A DNA stretch of 64,000 bases, from positions 1,984,001-2,048,000 of the forward strand of contig NZ_CP034142.1 in the NCBI RefSeq assembly GCF_003994855.1, written 5' to 3'. Both the position numbers and the translations under genes were made by a program. Position 1 is the first letter of the stretch. Each line of letters opens with the position of its first letter. Origin of the DNA: Marinobacter sp. NP-4(2019) (lineage in GTDB: Bacteria; Pseudomonadota; Gammaproteobacteria; Pseudomonadales; Oleiphilaceae). The notes below the pieces were generated by a model, which was given only the letters and a program-made list of their open reading frames with translations, made no database searches and had not been told where the DNA came from. Below are positions 9,572 through 17,960 of this stretch, piece after piece.

Positions 9572-10663
9572 ATGAACGTCTCCGATTTCCACTTTGATCT
9601 GCCGGATGAACTTATTGCCCGGTATCCGCTCAAAGAGCGCAGTGCCTCCCGTCTGTTGAGCCTGAACGGCTTGTCCGGGGCTATTGAGCACCTTCAGTTC
9701 ACTAACTTACCCGACCTGCTCCAGCCCGGGGACTTACTGGTCTTCAATGATACGCGAGTGATTCCCGCGCGCCTGTTCGGTCGCAAGGAAACTGGCGGTC
9801 AGGTGGAAGTGCTGGTCGAGCGGGTACTGGGTGAACACGAAATTCTGGCTCATGTGAGGGCGTCCAAGGCGTTGAAGCCTGGTCAGAAAGTCCTGCTTGA
9901 AGACGACACTGTGCTACGAATGACAGGGCGGGACGATGCGCTGTTTCACCTGTTCTGTGACAGCGATGAGGCGGTGCTGGATGTATTGGAGCGCATCGGT
10001 CACATGCCGTTGCCTCCCTATGTGGATCGTCCCGATGAGTCTTCGGATCGTGAGCGTTACCAGACAGTGTACGCCCGGGAGGCGGGCGCAGTGGCAGCTC
10101 CGACGGCAGGGCTCCACTTTGACGAACCCATGCTGGAGCGCCTGAAAGCCCAGGGTGTGGATGTTGCCTGGGTAACTCTTCACGTGGGCGCTGGCACGTT
10201 CCAGCCGGTGCGTGTGGATCGTATAGAAGACCATGTGATGCACAGTGAAGTGGCCCATGTGCCGGAGCAGACTGTTGAAGCCGTCAACCGTACCCGTGCC
10301 CGTGGCGGTCGGGTGGTGGCTGTGGGCACGACTTCGGTACGGTCGCTCGAATCGGCCACCCGTGGTGGGGTACTACGGCCATTCCGTGGTGAAACGGACA
10401 TCTTTATTCATCCGGGGTACCGTTTTCAGGCCGTGGATGCCATGGTCACCAATTTCCATTTGCCGGAGTCCACGCTGATTATGCTGGTCAGCGCATTTGC
10501 CGGATACAACAATGTCATGGCTGCCTACGCCGAAGCTGTGCGGGAGAAATACCGTTTCTTCAGCTATGGCGATGCCATGTTTATTACGGGCCAGGAGCCC
10601 AGCCTGGGTATGCTGAAAGGGCATGCCGGGGATGCCAGTCAGGAAAGCGGAGTGAAATCGTGA
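9572..10663 (+). CDS. queA: S-adenosylmethionine:tRNA ribosyltransferase-isomerase QueA
   Basis: QueA transfers and rearranges the ribosyl moiety of S-adenosylmethionine onto preQ1 in tRNA, giving epoxyqueuosine at wobble position 34 of the GUN-anticodon tRNAs. The 363-residue protein starts with the family N-terminus (FHFDLPDELIARYPL) and carries AAPTAGLHF (about residues 173-181), HVGAGTF and the C-terminal TNFHLPESTLIMLVSAF and YRFFSYGDAM motifs. Length is normal. Its stop overlaps the GTG start of tgt by four bases, so the two queuosine steps are coupled. Confidence 0.97.
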   Translation: MNVSDFHFDLPDELIARYPLKERSASRLLSLNGLSGAIEHLQFTNLPDLLQPGDLLVFNDTRVIPARLFGRKETGGQVEVLVERVLGEHEILAHVRASKALKPGQKVLLEDDTVLRMTGRDDALFHLFCDSDEAVLDVLERIGHMPLPPYVDRPDESSDRERYQTVYAREAGAVAAPTAGLHFDEPMLERLKAQGVDVAWVTLHVGAGTFQPVRVDRIEDHVMHSEVAHVPEQTVEAVNRTRARGGRVVAVGTTSVRSLESATRGGVLRPFRGETDIFIHPGYRFQAVDAMVTNFHLPESTLIMLVSAFAGYNNVMAAYAEAVREKYRFFSYGDAMFITGQEPSLGMLKGHAGDASQESGVKS

Positions 10664-11796
10664 GCCAGTCCTGCTTCATGTCGTTTGAAAAGCTCGGCGA
10701 AGACGGCCGTGCCCGCCGGGGCCGATTGACGTTTCCGCGTGGAACCATTGAGACGCCGGCGTTCATGCCGGTTGGAACCTACGGTACCGTCAAGGGAATG
10801 TTGCCCAGGGATATCAAGGAGATCGGGGCCGAGATCATTCTTGGTAATACCTTTCACCTGATGCACCGGCCTGGTACCGAGGTGGTGAAAGCCCATGGAG
10901 ACCTCCATGATTTTACCCAGTGGCACGGCCCGATCCTGACGGATTCCGGTGGGTTCCAGGTTTTCAGTCTCGGTGAAATGCGCAAGATCACGGAGGAGGG
11001 GGTGACCTTCCGTTCACCGGTTGACGGCTCACCGGTCAAGCTCAATCCCGAGATCGCGATGCAGGTCCAGCGCGACCTGGGATCGGATATTGTGATGATC
11101 TTCGATGAGTGCACGCCGTACCCCGCCACAGAAAAGGAGGCGCGGGAATCCATGGAGATGTCCCTGCGCTGGGCCGAGCGGAGCAAGCAGGCCCATGAGG
11201 GAAATCCGGCGGCACTGTTCGGCATCGTTCAGGGTGGTATGTACGAGTCGCTGCGGGATCGGTCCCTGGACGGACTGACCGGCATCGGTTTTGACGGTTA
11301 CGCCATCGGTGGCCTGTCAGTCGGTGAGCCCAAGGAAGATATGATTCGCATCCTGGATCACCTGCCGCCGCGTATGCCGGAGGACAAACCCCGTTATCTG
11401 ATGGGGGTGGGGCGCCCGGAGGATATCGTCGAGGCGGTTCGTCGGGGCGTAGACATGTTTGACTGCGTCATGCCGACACGGAACGCCCGTAATGGTTACC
11501 TGTTTACTTCCACCGGCATCGTAAAGATCCGTAATGCGAAGAACCGGCACGATACCGGTCCCCTGGACGAGCGCTGCGACTGTTACACCTGCCAGAACTT
11601 TTCGAGAAGTTATCTGCATCATCTCGATAAGTGCGGAGAAATGCTTGGTTCTCAGTTGAATACGATCCACAACCTGAGGTTCTACCAGAACCTGATGGCT
11701 GGATTGCGTGGCGCAATTGAAGCAGGTACATTGTCGGACTTTATCAGCGACTTCTACGCCCGCCGGGGTGAGACGGTTCCGCCGCTGGCGGACTGA
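10660..11796 (+). CDS. tgt: Queuine/preQ1 tRNA-ribosyltransferase Tgt
   Basis: Tgt exchanges guanine 34 for preQ1 in tRNA-Asp, -Asn, -His and -Tyr, the step before QueA. The 378-residue TIM-barrel protein shows the DSGGFQVFSL motif with the catalytic acid, the VGEPKEDM loop, FDCVMPTRNAR with the nucleophile aspartate, and a C-terminal zinc site CDCYTC followed by a histidine in YLHHL. The start is GTG in a GTGA overlap with queA. yajC follows after a 64-base gap, the usual order in gammaproteobacteria. Confidence 0.97.
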   Translation: MSQSCFMSFEKLGEDGRARRGRLTFPRGTIETPAFMPVGTYGTVKGMLPRDIKEIGAEIILGNTFHLMHRPGTEVVKAHGDLHDFTQWHGPILTDSGGFQVFSLGEMRKITEEGVTFRSPVDGSPVKLNPEIAMQVQRDLGSDIVMIFDECTPYPATEKEARESMEMSLRWAERSKQAHEGNPAALFGIVQGGMYESLRDRSLDGLTGIGFDGYAIGGLSVGEPKEDMIRILDHLPPRMPEDKPRYLMGVGRPEDIVEAVRRGVDMFDCVMPTRNARNGYLFTSTGIVKIRNAKNRHDTGPLDERCDCYTCQNFSRSYLHHLDKCGEMLGSQLNTIHNLRFYQNLMAGLRGAIEAGTLSDFISDFYARRGETVPPLAD

Positions 11797-11860
11797 CGAC
11801 CTTCATTAATGCAGGCCGAATTCACATTTGAACAGTTATCTGAAACGACGGAGATATTGA

Positions 11861-12223
11861 ATGAAATCGATCAAGCTGCTTGTTGCCGCACTCATCGCCA
11901 TCATGCCTTCACTGGCGCTGGCTCAGGATCCAGGTGCCCCGGGCATGGGCGTTATGGGGCAGGTTATCTTCTTTGCCGGCTTCATCCTGATTTTCTACTT
12001 CCTCATCTGGCGTCCGCAGTCCAAGCGTGCAAAAGAGCACAAGGCCCTGATGTCCGGCCTGAACAAGGGTGATGAAGTGGTTACCTCCGGCGGTGTTGCC
12101 GGTCGTATCACCAAGGTGACTGACGACTTTATTGTGGTTGAAGTTGCTGACAACGTTGAGATCAAGGTTCAGAAAGTGGCGGTCGCTGCTGCCCTGCCTA
12201 AAGGCACCCTGAAAGATATCTGA
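11861..12223 (+). CDS. yajC: Sec translocon accessory subunit YajC
   Basis: YajC is a small inner-membrane protein found with SecDF at the Sec translocon. The 120-residue protein has an N-terminal hydrophobic, signal-like segment (about residues 4-23), a second transmembrane helix (GQVIFFAGFILIFYFLIW, about 32-50), and a basic cytosolic tail beginning RPQSKRAKEHKAL, with the KGDEVVTSGGVAG motif. The start at 11861 has a GGAG ribosome site. secD follows after 19 bases. Confidence 0.94.
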   Translation: MKSIKLLVAALIAIMPSLALAQDPGAPGMGVMGQVIFFAGFILIFYFLIWRPQSKRAKEHKALMSGLNKGDEVVTSGGVAGRITKVTDDFIVVEVADNVEIKVQKVAVAAALPKGTLKDI

Positions 12224-12242
12224 GCTGGCTAATAGGAACCCC

Positions 12243-14114
12243 ATGCTGAACAAGTACCCGCTCTGGAAAAACCTGATTATCCTGATCGCCCTGGTGATCG
12301 GGTTTGTCTATGCATTACCCAACCTGTTTCCTGACGATCACGCCGTACAGATCACCGGTGCAAGGAGCAGTACCGAGATCAATGAACGGATACTCGACCG
12401 TGCGGTTGAGGCCCTCCAGTCTGAAGGGATTGAGATAAAAAGCAGCGGTCTGCAGGAACGCAACGGGTTGATCCGGGTACTGAATGGCGACGATCAGCTC
12501 AAGGCGCGCCCGATTGTGCAGAACGCGCTGGGCAGGGATTATCTGGTGGCCCTGAATATGGCGCCCTCCACTCCGGACTGGTTACGCAGCCTCGGGGCAG
12601 GCCCGATGAAGCTGGGCCTGGACCTCCGTGGCGGTGTTCACTTCCTGCTGGAAGTGGATATGGAAACCGCGGTGGAGCAGCGTCTTGAAGCCTTGTCGGG
12701 GCAGATCAAGCGAGAGCTTCGGGAGGAACGAATTCGCTACCGTGGTGGTGACCTCGAAGGTCGGGAGATCATTCTGAGCTTCCGTGACGAGAGTGCCCGC
12801 AGCGAAGCCTTTGACCTGGTTCGTGATCAGTACAACCAGTTCCTGCTGGACGAACAGACCGATGGTGACGAGTTCAAGCTGGTTCTATCCCTGTCTGAGC
12901 AGACAGTAAAGGAGATTCAGGACTATGCGCTGGAGCAGAACCTGACGACCATCCGCAACCGTGTCAACGAACTGGGTGTGGCCGAGCCTCTGGTTCAGCG
13001 TCAGGGTGCGGATCGTATCATCGTGGAGCTGCCAGGGGTTCAGGATACCGCGCAGGCGAAACGTGTTCTGGGGGCGACTGCCAATCTGGAATTCCGTCTG
13101 GAGGCAAGGCAGGATGCACCGGCTTCCGAAACCGAAGTCTTCCCGTTTCGTGATCAGCCCCAGCGTACTGCTCGTCTCGAGCGGGAAATTATCGTAACCG
13201 GTAACAATGTATCCAATGCCCAGCAGGCGTTTGATGAAAATGGTCAACCGCAGGTAAACATCACCATGGATTCGGTGGGCGGTGACCTGATGAATCGGGC
13301 AACGCGCAATGCGATCAAGCGTCGGATGGCGGTTCTGTTTATTGAATATCGCACCGAGACTGAAGAAAAAGTGGTCGATGGTGAGGTCCAGACAGTAGAG
13401 AACCGGGTCGTTGAGAAGGGCATTATCAGTCTCGCAACGATTCAGTCCGCTCTCGGCAGCAGTTTCCGCATCACCGGTCTGGATTCCATTCCTGAGGCAT
13501 CGGAACTTGCCCTGCTGCTGCGGGCAGGTTCTCTGGCGGCCCCGATGTATTTTGTGCAGGAGCGGACAATTGGTCCGAGCCTCGGTCAGAAGAATATCGA
13601 CGCCGGCATGATGTCCGTTGCGTTGGGTTTTGCGCTGGTATTGATCTACATGGCGATCTACTACCGGGGCTTTGGCCTGATCGCCAACGTTGCTCTCACT
13701 CTTAACCTGATGATGCTGATTGCCTGCATGTCGATCCTGTCCGCGACACTGACGCTGCCGGGCATTGCCGGTATTGTCCTGACGGTTGGTATGGCGGTGG
13801 ATGCCAACGTGCTGATCTTCGAGCGCATCAGGGAAGAGCTGAAAACCGGGGTGCCCCCGCAGTCTGCGATTAACGCCGGTTACTCCCGGGCCTTTGTGTC
13901 CATCGTCGATGCCAACATCACGACGCTGCTGGTGGCGGTTATCCTGTTTGCCATGGGCTCTGGCCCGGTGAAAGGCTTCGCTGTCACTCTGTCTCTGGGG
14001 ATTCTCACGTCGATGTTCTCGGGATTGATGGTCAGTCGCGGCATCGTGAATTTCGTATACGGTGGTCGCAAGATTCGGAAGTTGTCGATCGGGGGGAAGC
14101 TGGCTAATGTCTGA
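12243..14114 (+). CDS. secD: Protein translocase subunit SecD
   Basis: SecD works with SecF in the inner membrane and uses the proton gradient to pull preproteins out of the Sec channel. The 623-residue protein has one N-terminal transmembrane helix, a large periplasmic P1 region starting with the conserved DLRGGVHF motif (near residue 126), and five more helices in the C-terminal third. Those carry GMAVDANVLIFERIREEL, the proton-path motif. Length fits the E. coli protein (615). The last eight bases overlap secF. Confidence 0.97.
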   Translation: MLNKYPLWKNLIILIALVIGFVYALPNLFPDDHAVQITGARSSTEINERILDRAVEALQSEGIEIKSSGLQERNGLIRVLNGDDQLKARPIVQNALGRDYLVALNMAPSTPDWLRSLGAGPMKLGLDLRGGVHFLLEVDMETAVEQRLEALSGQIKRELREERIRYRGGDLEGREIILSFRDESARSEAFDLVRDQYNQFLLDEQTDGDEFKLVLSLSEQTVKEIQDYALEQNLTTIRNRVNELGVAEPLVQRQGADRIIVELPGVQDTAQAKRVLGATANLEFRLEARQDAPASETEVFPFRDQPQRTARLEREIIVTGNNVSNAQQAFDENGQPQVNITMDSVGGDLMNRATRNAIKRRMAVLFIEYRTETEEKVVDGEVQTVENRVVEKGIISLATIQSALGSSFRITGLDSIPEASELALLLRAGSLAAPMYFVQERTIGPSLGQKNIDAGMMSVALGFALVLIYMAIYYRGFGLIANVALTLNLMMLIACMSILSATLTLPGIAGIVLTVGMAVDANVLIFERIREELKTGVPPQSAINAGYSRAFVSIVDANITTLLVAVILFAMGSGPVKGFAVTLSLGILTSMFSGLMVSRGIVNFVYGGRKIRKLSIGGKLANV

Positions 14115-15060
14115 TACACAGAAGCAGCCTATTGATTTTATGGGGGCACGGAAGATTGCTTCCGTTGTCTCCATTACACTGATTATTATCTCTATCGCTC
14201 TCCTGGCCACCCGTGGGCTGAACCTGGGCATGGACTTTACCGGAGGCACGTCGGTTGAGCTGGAGTATCAGCAGGCACCGGCACTGGCTGATGTCCGGAG
14301 CCAGTTGACAGAGGCCGGCTACAGCAATTTCGTGGTGCAGAACTTTGGTGCCGACACCACGGTGCTGATCCGGATGCGGGAATCCGGAAACGACAAGCTT
14401 GGCCGGGAAGTGGTTAGTGCTTTGACCAGTGGCGGCGCCGAGCTTGAGCTTGTCAGCTCGGAGTTCGTCGGCTCACAGGTTGGTGAGGAACTGAGAGAGG
14501 ACAGCGGGCTGGGCTTGTTGATTGCGCTTGCCGTGGTGCTCATTTATGTCGGCATGCGTTTCCAGTTCAAGTTCGGGATTGCCTCTGTATTACCGCTGGC
14601 TCATGATGTTCTCATCGTGCTGGGCGTCTTTTCCCTGTTCCAGTGGACGTTTGATCTGTCGGTGCTGGCGGCATTGCTTGCGGTGATCGGCTACTCGCTG
14701 AACGACACCATCGTGGTGGCGGACCGTATCCGGGAGAACTTCCGCAAGCTGAGGGAGGGGGATTCCTGGTATATCATCAACGAGTCCATCCATCAGACCA
14801 TCAGCCGTACCATTAACACCTCTGGTACCACGTTGGTGGTGTTGCTGGCGCTGTACTTCTTTGGCGGGGAAGCTATCAACAACTTCTCCATTGCCCTGAT
14901 GATCGGCGTGGTTGTTGGTACGTACTCATCCATCTACGTATCCGCCAATATGCTGATGGCCCTGAACATATCTCGTGAAGACCTGATGGTGCCCGCGAAG
15001 GAAGGGGTTGTTGGCGAGGAAGAGGAAGAGCAGCCGCCGGAGTGGCTCAACCGTATGTAA
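14107..15060 (+). CDS. secF: Protein translocase subunit SecF
   Basis: SecF is the partner of SecD. I chose the ATG at 14107 (317 residues, MSDTQKQPIDFM) over an upstream in-frame ATG at 14062, because the longer form would begin deep inside secD and adds a non-conserved segment. The protein has a first transmembrane helix (about residues 20-38), the GMDFTGGTSVEL motif of the periplasmic domain, and helices with GYSLNDTIVVADRIREN, the SecF counterpart of the SecD motif. An acidic tail ends the protein. A strong bidirectional terminator follows. Confidence 0.96.
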   Translation: MSDTQKQPIDFMGARKIASVVSITLIIISIALLATRGLNLGMDFTGGTSVELEYQQAPALADVRSQLTEAGYSNFVVQNFGADTTVLIRMRESGNDKLGREVVSALTSGGAELELVSSEFVGSQVGEELREDSGLGLLIALAVVLIYVGMRFQFKFGIASVLPLAHDVLIVLGVFSLFQWTFDLSVLAALLAVIGYSLNDTIVVADRIRENFRKLREGDSWYIINESIHQTISRTINTSGTTLVVLLALYFFGGEAINNFSIALMIGVVVGTYSSIYVSANMLMALNISREDLMVPAKEGVVGEEEEEQPPEWLNRM

Positions 15061-15076
15061 AGGCCGCTCAACTGTT

Positions 15077-15163
15077 GTCGGATTACGGCTTCGCCTAATC
15101 CGACCTACGGTAGGGGTGGCCAGTCCAGTAGGTTGGATTAGGCCCAAAGGGCCGCAATCCAAC
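15077..15163. repeat. REP-like inverted pair downstream of secF
   Basis: Two related hairpins lie in inverted orientation. The first (15077-15104) has arms GTCGGATTA/TAATCCGAC around a CGGC-TTCG-CC centre. The second (15132-15163) has arms GTTGGATT/AATCCAAC and GGCCC/GGGCC around AAA. CTAC follows the first and GTAG precedes the second, so the reverse complement of the second is a copy of the first with a few changes. This is the layout of a paired REP element. A single relative lies at 63155. Confidence 0.75.
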
Positions 15164-15196
15164 AACAGGCAGCCAGTACCGGGGTCCATCTCCCAC

Positions 15197-15232
15197 AAAA
15201 AAGCCGCAGCCAATACAGGCTGCGGCTTTTTT
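15197..15232. terminator. Bidirectional intrinsic terminator between secF and suhB
   Basis: A perfect 15-base-pair hairpin has arms 15197-15211 and 15218-15232 and a six-base loop (AATACA). The stem is GCCGCAGCC/GGCTGCGGC flanked by A6 on one side and T6 on the other, so it can terminate both secF (plus) and suhB (minus), which converge here. Confidence 0.9.
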
Positions 15233-15257
15233 GGTTGTGGCTGAAGTCCGCCAGAGG

Positions 15258-16070
15258 CTAGCGGGGCAGTCGTCCACGAAACGGGTGAAGGACTTTCAGC
15301 ACTTCCCGGAACAGCTTCGGGTTGGCGACGACCAGTTGGCGAGCCTTTCCGGTAGACGGGTTACCGGAGAAGTCACCGGTCAGGGCGCCGGATTCCATGG
15401 CGAGGGTGACGCCAATGTCCAGGTCTGCTGCTTCCGGTTTGAAAATGATGGCAGCGTCCAGGTGCCCTGCGGAAACCCGTGCAATGTCCAGTGCCACGCA
15501 TCCGGAGGTGCGGAACATGCTGGATTCCCTGGCGATTACGGAGGCCATTTCACCCCAGAGCAGGGGATCATCGCCGGTGCGGGCCTGGTCCAGGAGGTTG
15601 CTGCAAACGGCAGACTGCTGGGTATGCTTGATGTCGCTGGTGCGTACCCGACGGCTGTTCAGCGCGGCACCGTGGCCACGGCTGGCGGAGTATTCCTCTC
15701 CGGTAATCGGGTTGATCAGCAATAGATTTTCCGCCCGGTTGTTCTTTTTCTGGACCAGTGCCAGAGCAAAGTCCGGAATGCCGCGAAGAAAATTGTCACG
15801 ACCCAGGAGCGGGAATATGTGCCAGCTCTTTTCGCTGCCGTTAGCGTCGGATTCGCCCATGGGCGCGATGGTATGGTCTTTGTAGGCTTTTTCGAGCTGT
15901 TCCGTGAAATTGTCATAAATGGACGTTTCAACACGCTCCAGTTGACCGCGACGGTCGGATTCGTCCTTGCCGCTGGGTTCCTGGCGCTCGAAATGTGCTT
16001 TCAGATAGTCAGACCCCTGACGCGCTACGCGCAGAGCCATTTTAATTGCTGGTTGCATCTGAGTGATCAT
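15258..16070 (-). CDS. suhB: SuhB-family protein (inositol monophosphatase fold) with lost catalytic residues
   Basis: This 270-residue protein belongs to the inositol monophosphatase/SuhB family by its overall pattern and by its position beside trmJ-cysE-iscR, as in Pseudomonas. The frame extends 70 codons upstream, but the ATG at 16070 matches the family start. The metal-binding motif DPLDGT of active members reads FPLLGR here (residues 86-91), so both aspartates are gone. The preceding EES glutamate region reads MGES and the early D-VT--D motif is not recognisable. An aspartate near the late WD site seems kept (AADLDIG). Since E. coli SuhB also acts without catalysis in rRNA antitermination, I infer a non-enzymatic role. 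Phosphatase activity is unlikely. Confidence 0.85.
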   Translation of the reverse strand: MITQMQPAIKMALRVARQGSDYLKAHFERQEPSGKDESDRRGQLERVETSIYDNFTEQLEKAYKDHTIAPMGESDANGSEKSWHIFPLLGRDNFLRGIPDFALALVQKKNNRAENLLLINPITGEEYSASRGHGAALNSRRVRTSDIKHTQQSAVCSNLLDQARTGDDPLLWGEMASVIARESSMFRTSGCVALDIARVSAGHLDAAIIFKPEAADLDIGVTLAMESGALTGDFSGNPSTGKARQLVVANPKLFREVLKVLHPFRGRLPR

Positions 16071-16094
16071 TATCCGGGTGTGTGAAGGTCGCGT

Positions 16095-16103
16095 ATCATA
16101 GCA
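16095..16103 (-). promoter_or_regulatory. Extended -10 promoter candidate for suhB
   Basis: Read on the minus strand, this is TGC followed by TATGAT, an extended -10 element 25 bases before the suhB ATG. I see no good -35 box at the usual distance, so it rests on the extended -10 alone. Confidence 0.4.
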
Positions 16104-16196
16104 AAATAAAGCCCGCTTGTACGTTTTTTGCCTCAGCAATGTCACGGATAGCGCAGGGTTTCGGGAAGTCCGAAGAGGCAAGGCGGTGAGAAAATC

Positions 16197-16205
16197 TGCT
16201 ATCAT
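16197..16205 (+). promoter_or_regulatory. Extended -10 promoter candidate for trmJ
   Basis: TGC followed by TATCAT forms an extended -10 element 35 bases before the trmJ ATG. It nearly mirrors the suhB element on the other strand, which fits a divergent promoter region. No convincing -35 box is visible. Confidence 0.4.
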
Positions 16206-16240
16206 TGCCAACCCCAAGCCATTGATAGAGACCATTTCCC

Positions 16241-17095
16241 ATGCATAAGCCTGCACTTCCTCAGGAAGGCACCGACACATCTCAGGATCAGATTCGGATT
16301 GTCCTGGTGGAAACCTCCCACTCGGGGAACATCGGGGCGGTGGCGCGTGCCATGAAAAATATGGGGCTGGGCAACCTCTGGCTGGTCAATCCGGCTTCCT
16401 TTCCCGACGAGGCATCTTACGCGCGGTCTTCCGGAGCGTCCGATGTGCTTGATAATGCCCATGTGGTGTCGTCACTGGATGAGGCCATTGCCGATTGCGT
16501 GCTGGTGATGGGTACCAGTGCCCGGGGGCGGAAGGTGCCCTGGCCGGTGATTGCGCCGCCTGATGCGGCCGCCAAGGCTTCGGAGCATGCACCGGCAGGC
16601 CCGGTTGCGCTGGTGTTTGGCCGCGAGAATCATGGGCTCAGCAACGATGAGCTGCAGCGCTGTCACTTCCATATCCATATTCCGTCCAATCCGGAATACA
16701 GCTCCCTGAATCTGGCGATGGCCGTTCAGGTTGTCTGCTACGAATTGCGCATGCATTACCTGCGAGGACTTGAAGGAGGTGAGGGTAGCCCATACCTAAA
16801 AGCCATGACTGCACCGGGTGATGCTGGCTGGGATGTGCCTCCCGCACCGGTGAACGATGTGGAAGGTTTTTTCAGGCACCTTGAACAGGTGCTCGTCGAT
16901 ATCGAGTTCCACCGCCGGGAGAACCCGCGTCAATTGATGACCCGTTTGCGTCGACTGTTTCAGAGGGCCAGACTGGATCAGATGGAAATTAATATTCTCA
17001 GGGGTATTTTGACGGCGGTGCAGAAATCGTCGGCAGGTAACGCGTCCTCCGGGATCGCTTCAAAGGCCGATGAAGCCGCCACTGGCCAGGAATAA
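16241..17095 (+). CDS. trmJ: tRNA (cytidine/uridine-2'-O-)methyltransferase TrmJ
   Basis: TrmJ is a SPOUT-class methyltransferase that 2'-O-methylates position 32 in the anticodon loop of several tRNAs using S-adenosylmethionine. The 284-residue protein has the N-terminal VLVETSHSGNIGAVARAMKNMG motif (split over residues about 21-42), and the knot-forming motifs LVFGRENHGLSN (about 126-137) and SLNLAMAVQVVCYEL (about 151-165). A helical tail contains the usual LRRLFQRA. It is longer than E. coli TrmJ (246) because of extra residues at both ends. cysE starts five bases after its stop. Confidence 0.93.
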   Translation: MHKPALPQEGTDTSQDQIRIVLVETSHSGNIGAVARAMKNMGLGNLWLVNPASFPDEASYARSSGASDVLDNAHVVSSLDEAIADCVLVMGTSARGRKVPWPVIAPPDAAAKASEHAPAGPVALVFGRENHGLSNDELQRCHFHIHIPSNPEYSSLNLAMAVQVVCYELRMHYLRGLEGGEGSPYLKAMTAPGDAGWDVPPAPVNDVEGFFRHLEQVLVDIEFHRRENPRQLMTRLRRLFQRARLDQMEINILRGILTAVQKSSAGNASSGIASKADEAATGQE

Positions 17096-17100
17096 AAATC

Positions 17101-17883
17101 ATGTTTGAACGATTAAGGGAAGATATTGGCAGCGTGTTCCATCGGGACCCTGCCGCGAGAAATACTTTCGAGGTGCTGACCAATTACCCTGGGCTGCATG
17201 CGCTTCTTTTTCACCGGCTTTCTCACTGGTTGTGGAATCTGGGGCTGAAATGGCTGGCCCGTACCATCTCGACCATTGCTCGCTGGCTCACGGGGGTTGA
17301 AATTCACCCGGGGGCGACGATTGGCCGTCGGTTCTTTATTGACCATGGAATGGGGGTGGTGATCGGGGAGACGGCCGTCATTGGTGATGATGTCACCCTG
17401 TATCAGGGCGTGACCCTGGGTGGAACCAGCTGGAATAAAGGCAAGCGACACCCCACGATCGGAAACGGCGTGGTGGTGGGTGCCGGGGCCAAGATTCTCG
17501 GACCCTTCGAGGTAGGTGCAGGCGCCAAAGTGGGGTCAAACTCGGTGGTCACCAAGGCGGTTCCCGAGGGCGCCACGGTTGTCGGCATTCCCGGCCGGAT
17601 CATTGTGAAACGTAAGCCCGAAGAGGAAGGCGACGATGTGCGCCGTAAGGAAATGGAAGAGCGTATGGGCTTCGACGCCTATGGTGTAACCGAAGAGATG
17701 CCGGACCCTGTCGCCCGTGCCATGCGCAGTTTGCTGGACCATATGCACGCTGTGGACGACCGTATTGAAAACATGTGCAAGGCGTTGCGAAAGGTTAACA
17801 TTGAATACCAGAATGGTGAGTTGCCGCCGTTGCAGGAAGAGGATTTTGACTGTGTCCGGGAAGACCGGCCTGAGGATAAGTGA
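17101..17883 (+). CDS. cysE: Serine O-acetyltransferase CysE
   Basis: CysE acetylates serine with acetyl-CoA, the entry step of cysteine synthesis, in the cytosol. The 260-residue protein has a short helical N-terminus (ending near FHRLSHWLW) and then a left-handed beta-helix of hexapeptide repeats (IHPGATIGRRFFIDHGMG, VIGETAVIGDDV, GVTLGG, IGNGVVVGAGAKILG). The catalytic DH pair is in FIDHGMG. The C-terminal 80 residues are a charged extension. The placement next to iscR-iscS fits, because cysteine is the sulfur donor for IscS. It is the short-N-terminus class rather than the E. coli class. Confidence 0.93.
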   Translation: MFERLREDIGSVFHRDPAARNTFEVLTNYPGLHALLFHRLSHWLWNLGLKWLARTISTIARWLTGVEIHPGATIGRRFFIDHGMGVVIGETAVIGDDVTLYQGVTLGGTSWNKGKRHPTIGNGVVVGAGAKILGPFEVGAGAKVGSNSVVTKAVPEGATVVGIPGRIIVKRKPEEEGDDVRRKEMEERMGFDAYGVTEEMPDPVARAMRSLLDHMHAVDDRIENMCKALRKVNIEYQNGELPPLQEEDFDCVREDRPEDK

Positions 17884-17916
17884 ATACTTGACTGTTTTGG
17901 TGGGTCAATTCATACT
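17884..17916 (+). promoter_or_regulatory. iscR promoter with a type 1 IscR operator
   Basis: TTGACT (17888-17893) and CATACT (17911-17916) form a -35/-10 pair with a 17-base spacer. Bases 17884-17908 match the 25-base type 1 IscR consensus (ATASYYGAC-TRWWWYA-GTC-RRSTAT) at about 20 positions by my hand count, with the first half ATACTTGAC perfect. The operator covers the -35 box, so holo-IscR would repress its own gene, as in E. coli. The site begins right after the cysE stop codon. Confidence 0.7.
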
Positions 17917-17960
17917 CGGCGCTGTGAATTCTGATTCATTCCCTTGTCGGGGCTGAGACT

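Noticed and set aside
12885..14249. A 454-codon open frame antisense to secD-secF
   Set aside because: Its histidine- and glutamine-rich translation has no motif, and secD and secF are certain on the other strand.
15231..15885. Plus-strand frames across suhB
   Set aside because: suhB on the minus strand is supported by length, family pattern and neighbourhood; the plus-strand frames are shadows and begin in a terminator.
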